A stretch of 64,000 nucleotides of DNA from Amoebidium appalachense (lineage: Eukaryota; Ichthyosporea): positions 8,680,001 through 8,744,000 of the forward strand of contig CAVNZM010000002.1 of NCBI GenBank assembly GCA_963693365.1. Direction: 5' to 3'. Shown here piece by piece: positions 1-31,112 of the stretch (positions within the stretch are counted from its first letter, which is position 1; each line of letters starts with the position of its first letter). The notes beneath the pieces are model-generated. The model was given only the letters and a program-made list of their open reading frames with translations, ran no database searches and was not told the origin of the DNA. The translations under genes were made by a program, and so were the position numbers.

Positions 1-1329
1 GGGAACCAAAAGCAGGTATAGATTTTTCTTCACAACTTGATGCAAAGCTGTATTGGTCCTTATTGCTTGCGCACTTTCTAAAGGAAAAAAGAAAAAGAAA
101 AAAAGGGCAGGAAAAACGAGAGAGTTGGGTCAACGAAACAGATATGCAACAGATAAAACGGAGCACGTTCGGTCGACTCCTGCGTCTTCTACAACGCGAT
201 TGGCTAGAGTAAGCAATGACCTTAAGCCAATCATAACATATGCAATCTTATTTTGTACCAATCAGTTACTGATATGTTGAAAGACCCTGACCAATAAGAG
301 ATGCATGATTCCAAAATGATATTGCCGTATGCTGACACAGAGCAAATCAATTTACTCTTTGCCTCGAGTAAACAGCGTAAACCCCCTCCATGGCATCTGG
401 CCCGAGATCGATAAGTTACCTCGTTTTCGTCGCGCAGTAAAATAGCAGTTTGAAGGTGTAGGAAATACACTATCGAAATTCAATAAAACAGTTTTTCTGC
501 TATTTATTAGAATGATTCTTTTTATGGGCAAAGTAGCCGGCTCTCTTGATGCGCAAGGTAAATGATTACGCCTGGCTGTTGTCACACAACTTGGTTGGGA
601 TTCCATTGGCTCAGGATCACATGAGCTGCAGGTTACTCACCGCAACAAGGTGATCGAGGGGCAAAAGAACAGCAACATTTGCACGTTTCCACATGTCCAT
701 CAAATCATCCATTTGAATGTGTATTGTTAAGTAAGTGCATACACATATGCAACATAACGTATTCTAAGAAATATCATGTTATTTGGACAACATATCAACG
801 CTATTTAACTCATTTTCAGCTTCACAAAACTATGACACTACGAGAGCGAAGCAAATATACTTGTTTTGAAAACTTATAGAAGATCCGTTTGCCGGCACTC
901 CCCTGATTGAACATCAAGCAGAATCGGCTCACGCTACGGTGAATTTGATTGGTGCCAGCTTCCTTCAGATCTCAGCCCAAGCTCAGTTGCTCTGACTTGG
1001 CAACTTGCTCACGTGTACTACGTCGTGTAGTACACTACTACACTGAAATCCAGGCAAATTTTTTATCAAATTGATATATTTTTTATATATAAAAATAATA
1101 ATCAACTTTTTTTGACTCCATAGAAAACCTGACAATCTCCAAAAGTCGCGAAGGTGACATCTGAGTCCCCCGGCTGCACTCTCCGCTACGCGCGTGCGTG
1201 ACTGAGTCTAACTAGGCAGCACGCAACCATATAAGTTCCGCGTCTTGCAACATTTCAGAAGTATCATGACGTCACAGGGGTGTGTGTAGACTGCTGTGGG
1301 TGCCACGGTGCACATCAGACTGATCGACG

Positions 1330-1832
<503 letters not shown>

Positions 1833-1914
1833 TGCCAGGAAGTACGTACCCCGGTGACCAACGGTGGGGCCGCACAGCCGAGTGGGGCCGAGCCTAGTGA
1901 TCACTAGGCCTCAA

Positions 1915-1954
<40 letters not shown>

Positions 1955-2062
1955 GTGCGTGCATGGTTATTCAGTAAGTTATTTATATTTATTTTTATTT
2001 TATTCAAGTATTTATTAAGTTTTTATTTTATTTTTATAATTTTTGTTTTTTATTTTGTTCTT

Positions 2063-2065
<3 letters not shown>

Positions 2066-2099
<34 letters not shown>
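2066..2099. repeat. Poly-G tract
   Basis: A run of over 30 G just upstream of the double palindrome. It is one of dozens of poly-G/poly-C tracts of 15-60 bases in the window. Exact lengths should be treated as uncertain because such runs are prone to sequencing and assembly error. Confidence 0.9.
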
Positions 2100-2100
<1 letters not shown>

Positions 2101-2149
2101 TGATAGTATATACGGGCTAATTAGGTCGAGCTCGGCGCAAGGCCTCCTA

Positions 2150-2201
2150 TTAATAAGTAAACATGTTTACTTATATTATTAAGTAAACATGTTTACTTAT
2201 A
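2150..2201. repeat. Tandem pair of perfect palindromes
   Basis: The 18-base palindrome AAGTAAACATGTTTACTT occurs twice, separated by a short AT-rich spacer (ATATTATT). The whole block can fold as two hairpins or one long cruciform. It lies between a poly-G tract and the 3' end of the receptor gene. It could be the terminal part of a small DNA element or a regulatory palindrome; the sequence does not decide this. Confidence 0.85.
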
Positions 2202-2393
2202 GGCGTTGGCTCGTCGCAAGAGATCCAGAGAAAGAGGAAAATTCGGACTTGAAATGATATTATTATGGTGTGCCATGCATGGCCAACACGCACTGCGCTG
2301 GCCGTTTGCACTACATTATATAACGTAAGAGGATAAACCGGCATATTGATATCTATGATGCAGCCGGTCACCTGTGACTAACCCCCCTGCCCT

Positions 2394-2433
<40 letters not shown>

Positions 2434-2701
2434 ATCACCACCACCACCACCACCACCACCACCACCACCAAAAAAAAAAAAAAAACGATAATATCATGGC
2501 ATCATAATCATGAATCGGCACTTCGGAACAACAAACTAAACATCTGGTATAGTAATTTACATACTGTAGGACGCGCTAGGCATGTAGAATGTGAGTAGCT
2601 ATTCATGCCAGGCTGCCGGATACTCAATATCCCACTTGAGTACATAGCAAGGAGGCTATAGTAAACTTATTAAAAGTGAGTCAACGATTTAATGAATAAA
2701 A

Positions 2702-3537
2702 TCACACACCCCCTATGCCCCCCGCCTGACTACATTCATGTACAATGTCCCCTGCACTCGACTGCCCATACAACCGGCCTTGGGAATGCCTCTCCTGTCT
2801 GGGCCACAACAATATGCTGTATAACACGGCATCAAAAATCCCCCCCAAATTTACCGTAATAGCCTGGAAAATCGCAAGCGGCGTGTTTGTACACCCCCCA
2901 ACCACTGAAAAGGCTATGTATACGGAATAAGGAAGCCACTGAATTGAAAAAACCAGTCCGAAAAACAAGAAAAAAATAGCCAATCTCTGCATGGCTTGCA
3001 CCTTTTCAGGGTCCGGGTCCCTTGCCGAATTACCGGGAATTTGGCTGCCAGATTCGACATCTCTGGACGAAGCCACACAAGGCCCAATCGATCGGAAGAG
3101 GTTGCTGCCCCATGACTTGATCTGCGGCAGTGCAGCCGGTAAGGGGTAATGAATTGTGCATCATGTGTTAATTGTAAGGTTTTAAAGTTATTTTTTATAT
3201 TAAAGTTTATTGTAGGTTCAGATACCCAAGAGATAAACTCAAGCTCGGACAGCGCACCGCTACTGAATCATTAAACTAAACATTAGCGGCGCAAATTCGT
3301 ATCATTTATGTGCAACATTTGGAAATCCCCCCCGCCGCACCCCAGAGTCCTCCCCCCCCCACTCCCCCCCCCCCCCCCCCCCCTCTCTCCCTCCACCGGG
3401 TGATCTTTCCAACACACAACTTTGCTGTTGTCCCCACACTGGGTGATCTGATTCAAGTCCCGGTACGATGATAAAGCGTGACACTGTGACTATGCTAATG
3501 TTCTACCCCCCCCCCCCCCCCCCCTTCCCCCCAGAGG

Positions 3538-3619
<82 letters not shown>

Positions 3620-3635
3620 GGTTTTTGTGCTGCCT

Positions 3636-3685
<50 letters not shown>

Positions 3686-4237
3686 CCCTCCCACCTCTCC
3701 CTTTTCCCCCTTCTCCCCCATATAGTCTAACGGCATAGGCACATAATTGCACGGTCCGTTTTGACCCTCTGTCCCAATCACTCAGCAGTACCTCGTCAAT
3801 ACACAGTTGCCTATGTAAACCTTTGCTTCCCCCTCCTCCCCCCCGTCCCCCCCCCTCCCCCCCCCCCCCCCCCCCCCCCCCCCGGCGCCCCAGCCCCCCC
3901 CCCCCCCTCCCCCCCCGGCGCCCCAGCCCCCCCGCGCCCCCTTCCCCACACATACACACACGTGCCTTGACCTTAAAGACATAACCTTATGCACACATAC
4001 ACACACACGACCTTAAAGACATAGGCTTATGCACACCGTACCACCCACAATGCACATCTACACAGTGACAGAAAGAATCCACTCATACAGCCGTCCATAC
4101 CCCACTGACTCACTGACTGGCAAACATATACCTCCCTCCCCCCCCCCCCCCCCCCCTCCCCTCCCACCCCCTCCCCCCCCTCCCACCCCCGCCCCCCGCC
4201 CTTAAAAAAAAAAAAAGGAAGAAAAAACCTTTTTCTC

Positions 4238-4308
<71 letters not shown>

Positions 4309-5909
4309 GATATTGATAAACCACCACCGCCAACCCACCATGATGAACTTTGCCACTCAAGTTATTCCTAGCAAGCTAGACCAAAAGGATGGGTGATTGC
4401 GGCTATCACCTCACAGCAACACCCAATCCTACGGGTCGAATAGCCATTTAATGTTAAATTAAGCAAACGGTTAAATACTGAGTGTGGCACAGACCGTGAG
4501 GAGAGTTTTAAAATGATATTAAAGACATACCTTCGAACTCCAAGAAGACCCGATCGCAGGTTCCCGATTCGAGATTTCAATCCCCTCATTGCGTATAACG
4601 GGCACCGGGGCGGTAAATATATCACTAAGCTCGGTTTCTATTGGCTCCGGATCAGGTGCTTCCACATGTATCACCGAATGTGAATTTTCAAATCGCACCG
4701 GCTGCCTAATCGAACTCCTTAAATTGCGATTTACGGCCTCGGTACCCGTCCGACTCTCTCGATATTCCTGGCCGGTCAGGCCCGCATCCGGATGGGAGAT
4801 TTCCATTGCATTTCCCCTTTGCTCTCTGTGCGCGCGTGCCGAATTTCGGTGCAATCGCACCGATCGAGCGAGAATCTTCATTGACCATATATGACAACAG
4901 CCACCGATTAGGAGCAATACCATTGGTCCGACAACACTAAGCAGTATTAGTAACGTTTTGCTGTGCTGCATACCGCACCTGTCCCTCTTGATCCCGTACA
5001 TGTTGAGGAAAAATGGGGGGAATGTGCACGCTAGGGGGATTGGAAGAAATATGAGAAAGGAAAATAGTAGATATATCCAGTGAGACGGTCGACCCCCCTT
5101 GAGCGTACACAGCAGAATAAACCCCATCCAAGTGCTTGAAAGTACGTTGCTCAAAACGGCAAATTCCCATACGAACCCTATTACATGACATCCAAATGGC
5201 GTCGCGGGATATTCACCAATTGGAACTTCGCAGAGAATAGCGCACACCGCCAGTAATAGATCGGATGTGCAGATGTACGCCGGAAAATATTGGATAATGG
5301 ACATACTATCTGGGAGAAGATAACGCCGGACGGCGGTGGCGAATAGAATCGCAACACATGCGGTGAGGCTTGAAACCGCAGTGGCGAACGCGGATATCTG
5401 CGTGGTGGTGGATATGTCAGAATTTGAGTATTTATTGACAGAGAATTTGGGTGTATCTCAATGAGAAAGCCCCCCCTCCCCCCTCCTGCCATTCCCCCCG
5501 GGAGTCCCTCCTCCTCCCCTCTCCCGGACCCTCAACCTTCCCCCTCTCCCCCCCCCCCCCCCCTCGCTCCCAGCTCCCCCCTCCCCCCCCCCCTTGCCGC
5601 CGCCGCCGTGATCTCTTCCTTCCTCCCCCCCCCCCCTCCCCCCTCCCCACTCCCGCCTCCCGGGGCCTCAACCTAGGTCCTCCCCTCTCCCCTCCTCTCC
5701 TCAAACACCCCCCCCCCCCCCCCCCCCCCTTCCAACACACATACGCACATGCACACACGCTACCACCACCACGACCACCCTAACACTTGGTTATGTTTGT
5801 GGTATATGTTTGTGTGTGTTTGGGGGGAGAAGTGGGGTGGGCGGGAGGGTGGGTTTTTTCTTTTTTTTTTTTTTTCTTTTCTTTTTTTTTTTCGTTTGTT
5901 TTTTTTTTC

Positions 5910-5960
<51 letters not shown>

Positions 5961-6293
5961 GGAGGAGGGGGTTAGAAGGAAAGGGGGAGGGAGGGGGGAG
6001 GGGGGACGTGGGGGAAAAACGTTGCGATTTCAATTCAGCTGTGTATGTGGTGGTGGTGGTGGGGGGGGGGGGGGGGGGGGGGGGGGGCACTCTGCCTTGC
6101 ATGCCAGAGTGAAGGCCTATAGATAAAGTTGGTGCAACGTTCATCCACACAAACTGAAAGGACGGAACGGAGAGGCAAAGAGTGGGAGGGAAAAAATCCC
6201 TACCTGAATAATGTGGAAAGTTTCACAGGAAAACCCCCCACACGGAAATTTATCCGCTTGGTACAGGTCGAACGTGCAGCCTGGGGTGACCAT
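2702..6293 (-). CDS. Putative seven-transmembrane receptor (GPCR-like)
   Basis: Exons read on the minus strand: 6293-6204, 5397-4531, 3121-2702. All joins are phase 0 and close in one frame of 458 residues. Exon 1 starts at ATG in an ACCATGG context and encodes a short Cys-containing N-terminus (TPGCTFDLYQADKFPCGGF). It ends at a clear CAG|GTAGGG donor. Seven hydrophobic segments can be placed: about residues 33-55, 66-89, 100-128, 137-160, 180-205, then, after a long polar loop of about 150 residues, two more in exon 3. Segment six has QWLPY, reminiscent of the CWxP of rhodopsin-like receptors, but no DRY motif is evident after segment three. The short N-terminus and layout recall Dictyostelium cAMP-receptor-like and Git3-like families, which is a guess. 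The large intracellular loop 3, rich in Arg, Ser and Glu, could carry regulatory phosphorylation. Exon 1 is the least certain part. Confidence 0.65.
3541..3617. repeat. (CA)n microsatellite in receptor intron 2
   Basis: A pure CA run within the 3,122-4,530 intron, followed by a poly-C tract at 3,640-3,684. The rest of this intron is mostly further poly-C and CA-rich sequence (to about 4,310). Confidence 0.95.
5919..5958. repeat. Poly-G tract in receptor intron 1
   Basis: About 40 G following a T-rich stretch. The intron 5,398-6,203 also holds pyrimidine-rich DNA at 5,470-5,730 and a second poly-G near 6,060-6,086. Confidence 0.9.
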
Positions 6294-7846
6294 GGTTGCT
6301 ATCGGCTGAGTTTTCAATCTAAGAAATCTATCTGGGGTCCAAAAACCCGTTAAAAATGGTTTTGCTCTCTTTAGAGTCAGAGAAGCCTGTGTAAGGTAAG
6401 AATCTGTCTGCGTATTTTTGGCGGTGAGCGAATAATTCCTTTTTTGGTGTTTTCTCCTTTTCCCTCGCCAAATCGTTAACACTGTGGTTCGAAGTTTCCG
6501 GATTTGACTCGCGTAATCATCAAAAAAAAAAAAGAAAAAAAAAGAAAAAAAAAGACGGGTGATGTGCTGATTGTATTTTAACTCTGCTGGATTTTTGCAG
6601 ATAAAAGAAAAAGGGAAAAATAATACCCCTCTAGCCGGCGGGGCTCTGCAATGTTTTTTCGCTTTCATTCAACTTTTGTTTCCTTTATGAAAAAAAATCC
6701 GGAAGCGATTAAAATTATTTCGATGTGTGTGCGCCACGATTGAGTCACGGTTATAGCTCCACCAACGAAGGGAGGGTCGAAAGGAGGGAGGGTCGAGGTG
6801 CAAAGGGGAGGGGAGAGGGGGGGGGGATGGATGATAAAGAACAAAAACCAAGTTGGTATGCCAATGGTATTTAAGTGTCGTCGGATTAATTGAAAAACTG
6901 ACTCCTTGGCCCGAGAATCGAGAGCTTTAAGGGGTTTGCAAACAGTTAATCAAATATAATGGTTCAAGCACGATTTTGCATGTTAACGGTACCGGTGACA
7001 AAAGAATGTTTGCCTCAACCTTTTAAATTTATGGGCCCTGTACTGTTCCTAAGGCTTTCGTTTGTTTGCTTACTAAGCATAGAGAAAGGAGAGATCGAAG
7101 AGGGGGAGAGAGGAGGGTTTGATATGGGTTGTGAGGATGTATGTGAAAATTACAGGTGTTGGAAGCTCACGAGTGCAAAGTGACAGTTTCTTCCTTTCTT
7201 CCCCACCCTCATCCTCCAAGTCTTGCCACAAATGCAGCGATGATTTGCCGAATTGCTGTTGCATAATGGACCACAAACAAACGTTCCTTTCCTTTTATGG
7301 ACTATTTTCTTGACCTTCTTACCAAGACCACGAGCCTGACTTGCCATATATGGTACCATTAAACTTATCATATATGGTACCATTAACGCTTGGGGTAGCG
7401 GAGCACTGCAGCCCGGGAAACAACCCAATCCTCATTTGGTATGTTCTGCATTCTGTCACCCAGAACACGAACACGAACCTACCTTATTTGGTACAGTTGT
7501 CCGCAGTAATGCCAAAGCTTTGGAACACCAGCACCGTGTAAAACGCTGTGAAATATGAAGTCAAGTGATTGATTGCTCTGTCCACAGCTCAAAATTGCAA
7601 GGCAACGAATTGAACATGACAAATACTCAACACGCACACGTGAAAAATCACATGAAACGACATTTTTGTGATATGCGTTCACGTGTTGCAAGCGAGTGGA
7701 AAGAATGCACACGCGTTGTGCGCACGCGTCGTACCACGTCGTGCAAGCTGCGACATGTCACGCACAACGCACATGTGTCCGAGGCGGACACAACGTGTGG
7801 ATGTGCCCGTGCATTTCCACACGTGCATCGATCCGCACAAACTTAC

Positions 7847-7892
<46 letters not shown>

Positions 7893-8198
7893 GACACCGT
7901 GTGCGTACGTGCACCACCCAGTGTATTCTAACCGTGTGCCGTCGTGGTCTAATTAGCTGATCCATGGACACGTACGTATAACGTTACTATGATACATGTG
8001 GAGTCACACACGTGTGCCTGCAAGTGTATCACTCGTCTGCCTCACGTGCGTGCACGAACACCGTGCACTAGCCACGGCCCGAAGGCAGACTGGGCATCCT
8101 TTCAAAGCATTTCAACCTGGGCATCGCGACTCAAAAGAGTTTTTAAGCATGTTGAACGTGTGTATATGTATGTGTGTGTGCGTGTGTGTGTGTGTGTG

Positions 8199-8235
<37 letters not shown>

Positions 8236-9060
8236 TGGGCACAGCCCAGGAGCTTTGCGGCATATAGATCAGAACACACAAAACTTAGAAACGACTAAAA
8301 AAGTAAGTATATGTGTCGGGTATACGTACGTAGATTTGCAGAGTAAAGTATACGGTGAAGTGGTTGGCACGCTATGTAAAACCGTACAACACACTGCGGG
8401 CGACACCCATCATCGGGCATGCGCAACGTTCGGGAACAGTGTAGATTTAAAATTATAACTTTGAAAGTTTATTGGGTCACAGAATTCGATATCTTTGTAG
8501 TGCGACAAAACATAAATTACGTGCTTAAAGATTGGTGATGATACATTCATACAGAGCTCTGTAGAAGTTAGAATAACTGTTACATTGTGACCAAGGTCCA
8601 CGGGCATGTGTGTGTGTGTAACGTGTGTGTGACGTGTGTGTGTGTGTGTGTGCGCGCACGCGTGCGTGCGTTCACGCCCGGCCGTGTGTGTGTGCTTTCC
8701 AACACGCTTGTGTCTTACACTTGCGCAAGCCTATCATAACTGGTACGCACATGCAATCAGTAATACCAACACACCACCCACTCTATCACAACAACAGCTA
8801 ACCAGGTTATCTCACACAAACAGATATACGATTAAAAATCGGCTATACATACACACTGTGGCAAGAGTTAGATAACAAGGGAGAACGTGAAACTAACCTA
8901 CAGCGCACCACGGAGACAGATTTGCTTTGGGATATAACATTGAGATAACAGGTCGCAAAAACGGCGCAAATTCATACAGCAACCATCATTCGCAAATAGA
9001 CAAACTGAATGGCTATAGGGGAAATGTATGAATAGACCGACAGGAAAAGAATGGACAAAT

Positions 9061-9094
<34 letters not shown>

Positions 9095-9142
9095 TAATGA
9101 TGGAAGGCAAGGAGAAAAAAAATATTAAAGTGTACATCAAGC

Positions 9143-9178
<36 letters not shown>

Positions 9179-9261
9179 ATTAGATTATTCGAAACGAACG
9201 AACGAAAAAAAAAAAAGAGAGCCAACAGCCCACGCCAAAACAACCAAAAATGTGAAGGAAG

Positions 9262-9328
<67 letters not shown>

Positions 9329-9478
9329 AAAAAAGAAAAAGTCCAAGCCCAAGCGAAAAGAATCAAATCAAAAGTGAGCAGAATAGACGGGGAGGGAAAA
9401 ACAAAAACAAGAAAAATAAAAAAAGGAAAAGAAAGGAAAAAAAAGAGAGAGAGAGACAGAAAAAGAAAAAGAAAAAAA

Positions 9479-9510
<32 letters not shown>

Positions 9511-9967
9511 GATATATTGCGAGAAACGAAGAAAAAAATAATAGAAAACGGGGAAGGGAACAAATTCTTTAGTTTTATAAGACAAAGGTATTCATTCATT
9601 GGTTGACAGAGTCAGACGCCTCTAGTGCACCGGTTGCCAGTGGAGTTAAAGGGAGGTTGAGTCTCTGGTTGGAGACCACAGAGCCCCTCCTCCTGCCTGC
9701 CCTTTGTTGCACCGCCGCTATCAGCGGGTTTTCAAACAGCGGACCTTGCCCGAACCCGGCGTCATTATCAGCATCGTGCCTGCGTGTGTGCATAGGTGTG
9801 TTAGTGTGTGCGTTAGTGTGTGTGTTAGTGTGTGTGTGTGTGTGTGTGTATGGAGGGGCGGACGGGCAGGCGGGCGGGCGGGAAGGGCGGGGGAGGGGGG
9901 TGGGAGGGGAGGGGGGGGGGGGGGGGGAGGGGGGGGGGGGACGGGTTGGTGAGGGGGTGGGTGGGTT

Positions 9968-10103
<136 letters not shown>

Positions 10104-10426
10104 TCCGCATGTATGTGTGTTTTTAAGTGTGTGTCTGCGCGCACGTGTGGAGAATAGAGAAAATGTGAGAAGGAAACGTGCCAAAACACGACATGGATGC
10201 TGGTATGTCTGAGTTCGTACGCAGAAAAGAGAGGGGATGCGATGTGTGTGTGTGTGTGTGTGTGTGTTTTTTTTTTTGGGGGGGGGGGGGGGGGGAGGGA
10301 AGGAGGGTGATATCTAGACGACAAGGGGGGGATAATCATGTGGACTAAACACACGAAAGCACAGATCCGTTTTGTATGCATGCACGTGCACGTATGGGTG
10401 CTTCCACGCACGGGCGTGTGTGCCAA

Positions 10427-10690
10427 TGTGTACACGTCTACAGGTATGTGTGTGTGTGTGTGTGTGCATATGTGTACACGTCTACAGGTATGTGTGTGTG
10501 TGTGTGTGTGCCTATGTGTACACGTCTACAGGTATGTGTGTGTGTGTGTGTGTGCATATGGGGACACGTCTACAGGTATGTGTGTGTGTGTGTGTGTGCA
10601 TATGGGGACACGTCTACAGGTATGTGTGTGTGTGTGTGTGTGCATATGGGGACACGTCTACAGGTATGGTGTGTGCATATGGGGACACAT
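10427..10690. repeat. GT-rich minisatellite, about five units
   Basis: Tandem units of about 45-55 bp, each carrying the core ACGTCTACAGGTATG followed by (GT)n and GCATATGGGGAC or a close variant. The cores are nearly identical, which points to recent expansion by slippage or unequal exchange. It lies immediately beyond the stop codon of the Raf-like kinase gene. Confidence 0.9.
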
Positions 10691-10723
10691 GTGAGCACGC
10701 CTGCTTTGTGCATGTGTGCCGAT

Positions 10724-27786
<17,063 letters not shown>

Positions 27787-29645
27787 CCTGGTCAGATCGA
27801 TCCCCTTTTGGCATATAAGCTGCGTGAACGAGAGGGAAACAAGCTTGCGGTAAAAGACAAATGTGATGTGTGTTTCTTCAGCTCGAGAAGTAAAACTGTC
27901 CGTATTTTTAGGCACACATGCATCAAAATCACTGAAAACATAAGCTTTCAAAAGTGTGTAAGAGAAAGGAAAATGGTTACATAACAGCGTTGTGGTAAGG
28001 ACAGAAATGCCAACAGAGGGGTCGCCTAGTGTAGCCTAATGTGCGAGCTTACAACAACCAAGCGTACTAAGACGTATACGATCTCGCTTTAGCGATTATT
28101 TAGCGATGAGACACGGTGGTCGTGTAATCGCTTTCGCTCAGTACTCGCGATTGAGTTGCAGGTTGCGATTGTATTTTGTTTTGAAATGCGGCGCGAATGG
28201 ACCATTATCTCATTGGCTTGCCACACCACTTTGGAAGTTCGTGCACTATCGAGGCTATCATTTATTTATTTTTTTCAGAGGGCTGTGCACAAAAAAAGCA
28301 TCGTCTTATAAATTTGTTTTTCCTGTGCAAAAGTTGCAAAAAGAGGAAATTTATGAGCAAAACTGCTACAAGGCTAATAGGCAGGACTCACGTTCTCCAT
28401 GGGGTCATCTTACACACGTGCACTCTGACACGGATACCCCTCTGAATTGCTGTCTACTAAATAACCCTCCTTCTCCCCCCCCCCCCCCCCCCTCCTCTTC
28501 CCCGTCCAATCTGCTGTATACTCCTTTCCCCCCCCATCTCTCCCCTCCCTCCCTCCCCCCCCCCCCCCCCTCCCCCCCCCCCCCCCCCCCCCCCAAGCCC
28601 CGTCCTGCCGCAGCCTGACACAACAACGCATGAAGAGGTGCATGTATTTCATCTTCACTGCAGCACAAACACGATGCACACGGAAATGCACTCTCAAAGC
28701 TGTGTCTAAACTGTTGTTTAGTTATTGCCGGCGGTATCAATACAAAAGCAAAGTAACCATGCATTTTCACGATGGTTAGTAATAAATTTGCAGACTTAGC
28801 ACTCCAACGTGCGAAAGCATGCCTGCTTCTCCACGTGCACCTGTCATCATATGACAACCTGCTCTCCACGTCACGGTACAGAGGCACAAACTCATACTCA
28901 CACGCACGCAAGCTCACACCGCACTCGTGTGTGCAGGCACTGCATCGCACGTGTACAAAAGGAGGAAAACCACTGACTGATTGCTGCTATGTAGCTTGGT
29001 CGTTTCACTTTGGGACACCACAACAACCAAGCAAGCAATGTTTGTGAGGCAGGTTTGCTCACATGTGCACGGTAGGGTGTGTACATACTCTACGTAGCAA
29101 GCTTACTAATATAGAAAGGTTGATCAAAAACATGCACAGTTCCAGTATCTATAAAGCAGCCCCTCTGAAAACGGGTTTCCTTTGCGCAAACGTAGTGCCC
29201 CTCAGAGCTCTGCCCTTTTGAGCGGTTTCACCGAACTGTGGCCATAAAACCAAGCCATGTTGCCGAAATCTCCTGACCCCGTATACATAGGCTACACATA
29301 CCAGCACAGCCTGACTCTGCCTACCTAAACTCACCCAACAGTGAAGCAAGTCATGCATAACTAAGGCAAAGTCTCGCGCTCTCTGTCATCCGGACAATAA
29401 ACAGATGCGCCATTTTCGCACTGACCTGCACTTATAACTATGATGAAGGGACAGAAAGGGACACAAACGGTCAGGCAGGGTTCACAAGCTCAAGTAACGG
29501 ACTGCACGAAGTGAACCAGCAACCACTTCATGATGCATCAAAATAGCGATAGATAAAAACAGAGGAGAGAGCGACTGAAGGTGACAAACATGGCACAAAA
29601 CCTTTAGGTGCCACTACGAGAAGACCTGGTGGCATAAACTTAGGG

Positions 29646-29711
29646 CACAGAAACAAGACTGGGCAATCATTTGTTCCACACAGAAACAAGACTGGGCAAT
29701 CATTTGTTCCA
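29646..29711. repeat. 33-bp unit, two tandem copies
   Basis: The unit beginning CACAGAAACAAGACTGGGCA is present twice in perfect tandem. Confidence 0.95.
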
Positions 29712-30172
29712 AAGTTACTGAGCAGGGTATATCCGATGGCAAAGGATCTTGAAAAGGTGTGAGTGCCTTCGCCAGCAAGACACTTCCCCAGTTCAGCTTT
29801 TAGGGCTGCTAAGGTACATAGTGAAATCATTCAGGTCGCCTCCGTACAAGATAACCTATCTCAAGACAAGGGGTTGGTGAGTATCAATACTATTATATTA
29901 TATTAGAGCTAAGCTTCTTCAGACCGTCACGCACGCACAGTTAGCAATTGCCTGGCAGCAAGTACCTGACATGCTGGCGTCAGATCTTTGAGTTCTAAAG
30001 AAAAGAAACAGTACCTACGGAGCGTAGGGTTTATCAGTTAAACCTAGCCATAGTTTGCACTAAAGCTATACACAAAAAAAATAGGAATATAGTCCATGTA
30101 TACGCATTATACAACTACAAACAATGAACTATTCCGTGAGTCACCTTTACCACCTTTACGTCGGGTATTCCA

Positions 30173-30445
30173 GTGTTGGGTTCCTTGCAGGAGGCCTGGC
30201 GCAGATCTTCGAAGGCGGCCTTACATAGTAAGCAGCGTTACGCAAGTGGAATGTGTATGACTCAGTATGAGACTGCACAGGCCAATCATACTAGCGAATC
30301 TAAATGGTTTCGCATTCCTGTGGTACCATTTTATCTCTGGAATGTATTGCCATCCCACCTGCGTTGGCCAACTTCGAATTCGTCATGCAGGCACGAAATA
30401 GCCTACAAAAGCATACTCAAAACATTGATAACTTTGCAAACTTAG
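30173..30445 (+). pseudogene. Possible 3' remnant of a non-LTR reverse transcriptase
   Basis: A 90-codon frame contains WFRIPVVPFYLWNVLPSHLR. The pattern of a hydrophobic stretch followed by (L/W)WNxLPxxLR is typical of the C-terminal end of jockey/CR1-type LINE polymerases. Nothing else of the element was recognised, and the upstream sequence is not obviously coding. Call rests on this motif alone. Confidence 0.35.
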
Positions 30446-30510
30446 GCCACATCTACAAAAGTTATACGTCATTAATGACCTCACAAATGCCAAACTAGGG
30501 GTATACCCCA

Positions 30511-31112
30511 GAACCGAGCACCGAATGTCCGAAACGCGTAGTCACTCGTTTGTCATGGTCAGTGATATTCCATAAACTCTCAAAACTTCCGTTATGAGGT
30601 TGAATGAGTTTGGAAGCTGAGGACCAGCAAGCTCTGGGGGTCCTGTAAGGTTTAATAAGCCTTTCTCTTTGTCTCCATCTTTCCACAAACATTGGTAGAA
30701 TTGTCAATTACGAGTTCACGGTGTTGTTTGGGTCACGGGTGCTGTGTTTTATGATGTTGAATCCTGGGACCGAAAGTCCGAAACGCGTAGTCACTCGTTT
30801 GTCATGGTCAGTGATATTCCATAAACTCTCAAAACTTCCGTTATGAGGTTGAATGAGCTCGGAAGCTGAGGACCAGCAAGCTCTGGGGGTCCTGTAAGGT
30901 TTAAAAAGCCTTTCTCTTTGTCTCCATCTTTCCACAAACATTGGTAGAAAGCTCGGAAGCTGAGGACCAGCAAGCTCTGGGGGTCCTGTAAGGTTTAAAA
31001 AGCCTTTCTCTTTGTCTCCATCTTTCCACAAACATTGGTAGAAATGTCAATTGCGAGTTCACGGTGTTGTTTGGGTCACGGGTGCTGTGTTTTATGATGT
31101 TGAATCCTGGGT
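30511..31112. repeat. Tandem array of about 190-260-bp units
   Basis: A unit starting GTCCGAAACGCGTAGTCACT, running through GAGGACCAGCAAGCTCTGGG and ending at CCACAAACATTGGTAGAA, occurs at about 30,518-30,700 and 30,776-30,950, with a third partial copy at 30,951-31,043. A linker with CACGGTGTTGTTTGGGTCAC follows copies one and three (30,701-30,775; 31,043-31,112). Copies are almost identical. The array ends about 135 bp upstream of the RGS start codon. Confidence 0.9.

Noticed and set aside
3400-3480. tRNA-like box B (GATTCAAGTCC) in receptor intron 2
   Set aside because: Isolated motif; no box A at the right distance and no core or tail of the SINE-like family beside it.
4589-4894. 101-codon plus-strand frame over the receptor exon
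   Set aside because: Antisense shadow of the minus-strand coding exon 4,531-5,397.
6141-6668. 175-codon minus-strand frame
   Set aside because: Includes a Phe run from poly-A DNA. Only the 90 nt from ATG 6,293 to the donor at 6,204 is supported, as receptor exon 1.
10427-10690. CRISPR-like array
   Set aside because: Units are tandem and the intervening sequence is GT repeat of the same kind, not unique spacers; the genome is eukaryotic.
28106-28618. 170-codon plus-strand frame
   Set aside because: Ends in a Pro run from poly-C and has no recognisable features upstream of it.
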